Shown here in pieces: positions 12,803-15,218 of a stretch of DNA of 15,218 nt (the stretch's first letter is position 1; the number at the start of each line of letters is the position of its first letter). The stretch spans positions 9,336 to 24,553 of the forward strand of contig DIKJ01000043.1 of assembly GCA_002424525.1 (NCBI GenBank). The letters run 5' to 3'. The notes below the pieces were generated by a model. It was given only the letters and a program-made list of their open reading frames with translations, was not told where the DNA came from and ran no database searches. The position numbers were made by a program, and so were the translations under genes. This DNA comes from Bacteroidales bacterium UBA5621 (lineage in GTDB: Bacteria; Bacteroidota; Bacteroidia; Bacteroidales; VadinHA17).

Positions 12803-15085
12803 TTGAAGAAGAGTATAATAATCATTTTGCTTACAGCAGTTCCGGCCCTGGCCGGGACTGTTTTATTTTGTCAATCCGATTCAGTTACATCAATAAAACA
12901 GGCTGTGCTGATCGACAGACTTCCCGGGTCTCTGAATTTTGACGGTATTCCCGATGATGAAGCCTGGAAATCGATCCAGCCATTCAGGATGATTATGTAT
13001 TCCCCGGTGTGGGGCAGAGGGCCATCCGAGGAGAGTGACGTCAGGATGGCATATGATGATAAATACCTTTATGTCGGAGCCTGGCTCTATTGTAAAGATC
13101 CTGCCATGGTCAGGTCCGCCAGCTTTAAACGCGATTACACAGGCGCCGGCAGTGACTGGTTCTTGATATTCCTCGACACATACAACGATAAGGAGAACTT
13201 TCAGGTGTTCGGTACAACCCCCGATGCTTTACGGTTTGATGCAACCATTCAGAAAGATGCAGTACCAAACAGGCCCGACGATCAGATGCCGATGAATACC
13301 AGCTGGAATGCTTTCTGGGATGTCCTCACAAACAGGTGTGATGAAGGATGGTCAGCTGAGTTCAGGATACCACTTTCAAGTCTCCGCTTTCAGGAAAAAA
13401 ATGGTGAAGTCAAAATGGGCATGACTATCCAGAGATGGATTCCCGCCAGGAATGAGATTATTCTCTTTCCCGCCATTCCGCCCAACTGGGGTCAGGTGTC
13501 TCCCATTAAACCCTCGCAGGCACAGGAGATCGTGTTCCGGGGTATAAAAGCCGGCAAACCTGTATATATCGCCCCTTATTTGCTTGGAGGTTATCAGAGC
13601 AGATACGATTTAAACAATACTGAAACAGATTATTATAAGAAAGCAGGCCCTCTGGCAGAAGCCGGCCTCGACGTTAAAATGGGTCTCACGGGCAACCTGG
13701 TGATGGACCTGACGTTAAATACCGATTTTGCCCAGGTTGAAGCCGACGATGAACAGATTAATCTCTCCCGCTTTTCACTTTTTTTCCCGGAAAAGCGAAT
13801 GTTCTTTCTGGAAAGGGCCAGCATTTTTGATTTTAGCATGGGTGGCAACAATAACCTTTTTTACAGCCGGAGGATCGGTCTGAGCGACGATGGCGAACCT
13901 GTCCGTATTTATGGCGGAGCCAGGATATTCGGAAGGCTTGGTAAATGGGAGGCCGGATTACTTGATATGCAGACAGCCCCCCTGTGGAAAAAAGATTCTG
14001 AGGGAACCAGGGAGCAGATACTTCCTTCCGAAAATTTCGGGGTAGCAAGATTACGACGCCAGGTGATCAATGAAAACTCCTATATCGGAGCTATTTTTAC
14101 AAGCCGGCTTGGAGCAGATGGTACCTACAACCTGGCATACGGTATCGACGGCATTTTCCGTGTGACAGGTGAAAACTACTTCGATATTAAATGGAGCCAG
14201 ACATTCGAGAATGATACTGTAAACGCCTCATTCCATGAGCCTCTCAGGTTTTCAGTCAACTGGGAAAACCGCTCCAGAAAGGGTTTCGGTTACAATATCG
14301 GTTATTCTTATTCCGGTGTGCATTTCAATCCCGGAATAGGATTCGAAATGATCGACGACTATTCGAGTGTAAGGGGTGGTATCCGATATGGCTGGATACC
14401 CGGGGAAAATTCGAAGCTCTACAGCCATTCGCCGGAGATCAGGGTGAACCAGAGAAGTTTCGCGGATGACGGAACCATGATGTCGTTAAATGTGATGTCC
14501 GGCTGGTCGTTCCAGACTAAAAACCAGTGGAGCGGAGATCTTTACCTGGTGTATAATGTTGAGCAACTCCGGGAGGGTCTTGAGATAAGCGAAAATGAGA
14601 TATGGATCCCTCACGGGAGGTATGAGTTTGTCAATTTCAGGGGAAATGTCGTCACTTCGATGTCGAAACCCCTCTTTATGATAATCATGACCGAGACCGG
14701 ACAGTTCTTCGACGGGGGGCGCTTTTCTGCAGGCTTGAGACCCACATGGAACATCTCTAAGCACTTTGAACTGGGAGGCACCTATAATTTCGACTATGTA
14801 TCCTTTAAAAGCAGGGAGCAAAGGATGACTAACCATATTCTGGGAGTGAAGGCACTGTACATGCTGAATACACGGTTCTCCGTCAACGCATATTTCCAGT
14901 ACAATACGGCAGTGAATGGTATTATTTCAAACCTGAGGCTGAGGTATAATCCCAAAGAAGGTAACGACCTTTATATTGTTATCAATGAGGGCCGGCATAC
15001 AAACCGTACAGGCGAGGTGCCTAACCTGCCCATCTACAACGCCAGGGCATTAATGGTAAAATATACCTACACTTTTAACCTTTAA
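12803..15085 (+). CDS. DUF5916 outer-membrane beta-barrel protein with CBM9-like N-terminal domain
   Basis: A 760-aa exported protein. After a signal peptide (MKKSIIIILLTAV-type, ending near residue 23) comes a carbohydrate-binding family 9-like beta-sandwich (about 30-230): LNFDGIPDDEAW, VRMAYDDKYLYVGAWLYCKDP and GWSAEFRIPLSSLRF are its typical blocks. The rest (about 240-760) matches DUF5916. LTLNTDFAQVEADDEQINLSRFSLFFPEKRMFFLE is represented by DFAQVEADDEQINL and FFPEKR, and the following amphipathic strands look like an outer-membrane barrel ending YTYTFNL. The protein is probably a surface or outer-membrane component that handles polysaccharide, glycan or peptide substrates; the exact role is not known for the family. 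The TTG at 12803 was chosen because no ATG fits, the signal peptide then has a normal length, AAGGA precedes it, and the earlier TTG at 12770 sits inside the promoter. It is a separate unit from the YidD operon. Confidence 0.87.
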   Translation: MKKSIIIILLTAVPALAGTVLFCQSDSVTSIKQAVLIDRLPGSLNFDGIPDDEAWKSIQPFRMIMYSPVWGRGPSEESDVRMAYDDKYLYVGAWLYCKDPAMVRSASFKRDYTGAGSDWFLIFLDTYNDKENFQVFGTTPDALRFDATIQKDAVPNRPDDQMPMNTSWNAFWDVLTNRCDEGWSAEFRIPLSSLRFQEKNGEVKMGMTIQRWIPARNEIILFPAIPPNWGQVSPIKPSQAQEIVFRGIKAGKPVYIAPYLLGGYQSRYDLNNTETDYYKKAGPLAEAGLDVKMGLTGNLVMDLTLNTDFAQVEADDEQINLSRFSLFFPEKRMFFLERASIFDFSMGGNNNLFYSRRIGLSDDGEPVRIYGGARIFGRLGKWEAGLLDMQTAPLWKKDSEGTREQILPSENFGVARLRRQVINENSYIGAIFTSRLGADGTYNLAYGIDGIFRVTGENYFDIKWSQTFENDTVNASFHEPLRFSVNWENRSRKGFGYNIGYSYSGVHFNPGIGFEMIDDYSSVRGGIRYGWIPGENSKLYSHSPEIRVNQRSFADDGTMMSLNVMSGWSFQTKNQWSGDLYLVYNVEQLREGLEISENEIWIPHGRYEFVNFRGNVVTSMSKPLFMIIMTETGQFFDGGRFSAGLRPTWNISKHFELGGTYNFDYVSFKSREQRMTNHILGVKALYMLNTRFSVNAYFQYNTAVNGIISNLRLRYNPKEGNDLYIVINEGRHTNRTGEVPNLPIYNARALMVKYTYTFNL

Positions 15086-15218
15086 CTCCTTCATCCGGAG
15101 CTGGTAATAAAATTTAACAATCTCGTAATATTATTTTCAATCGTTGTAAGTCGCTTAAAAACAGAAGTATCTGTTGTTAATAAGTTCGCCGGATTGTTAA
15201 ATAGTTATTAAACCATAC
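15086..15218. other. AT-rich 3' intergenic end of window
   Basis: This 133-bp stretch has no supported gene. It contains a small inverted repeat, AACAGA (15160-15165), loop AGTA, TCTGTT (15170-15175), which is not followed by a T run and could be an operator or chance. Just after the DUF5916 stop, CTCC and GGAG could form only a very weak hairpin. Confidence 0.4.

Noticed and set aside
15176..15218. AT-rich inverted repeat TTAATAA / TTATTAA near the window end
   Set aside because: Seven AT-only base pairs separated by about 20 nt are expected by chance in such AT-rich sequence.

Overview
The window most likely comes from a member of the phylum Bacteroidota, probably an environmental Bacteroidales or Marinilabiliales-like bacterium. 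Four things point there. At least six probable signal-peptide cleavage sites are followed directly by Gln (the 'Bacteroidetes Q-rule'). Several genes have TAnnTTTG-like -7 promoter elements and few clear Shine-Dalgarno sites. The protein families fit: a DUF5916 barrel with a CBM9-like front, a GH78 alpha-L-rhamnosidase beside a FAD oxidoreductase lipoprotein, and a DhaL-DegV fusion. Base composition is moderate, with AT-rich intergenic spaces. Every supported gene is on the + strand. I see no tRNA, rRNA, CRISPR array, insertion sequence or integrase.

Layout. (1) 1-1072: the 3' part of a class I photolyase gene, cut by the window edge. (2) 1073-1228: a spacer with a degenerate 14-bp tandem repeat and a probable promoter. 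(3) 1229-3830: a two-gene unit encoding a DhaL/zinc-linker/DegV fusion (fatty-acid kinase plus fatty-acid-binding modules in one chain) and a DUF1295 membrane protein related to steroid 5-alpha-reductases. (4) 3941-8385: a small carbohydrate-related group of a lipoprotein, an overlapping GH78 rhamnosidase, a strong terminator hairpin, and a FAD-dependent oxidoreductase lipoprotein. No SusC/SusD pair is visible. (5) 8607-9098: a small acidic, two-helix membrane protein of unknown function, followed by a hairpin terminator. (6) 9226-12725: five overlapping genes, all with signal peptides: a LolA-like protein, a YidD-domain protein, two paralogous TPR plus membrane-module proteins, and a helical-repeat protein. 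(7) 12803-15085: a DUF5916 outer-membrane barrel with its own promoter.

The best candidate for an undescribed system is region 6. Its overlaps are 8, 17, 32 and 4 nt, so the five proteins are probably made together. YidD normally works on the cytoplasmic face of the inner membrane beside YidC. Here its domain follows an apparent signal peptide and should face the periplasm. It is flanked by a LolA-like protein and two tandem paralogues that both place a PGxG membrane motif at residue 194. My inference is an envelope-assembly module (lipoprotein, lipid or outer-membrane-protein handling). The function is not shown by the sequence alone.
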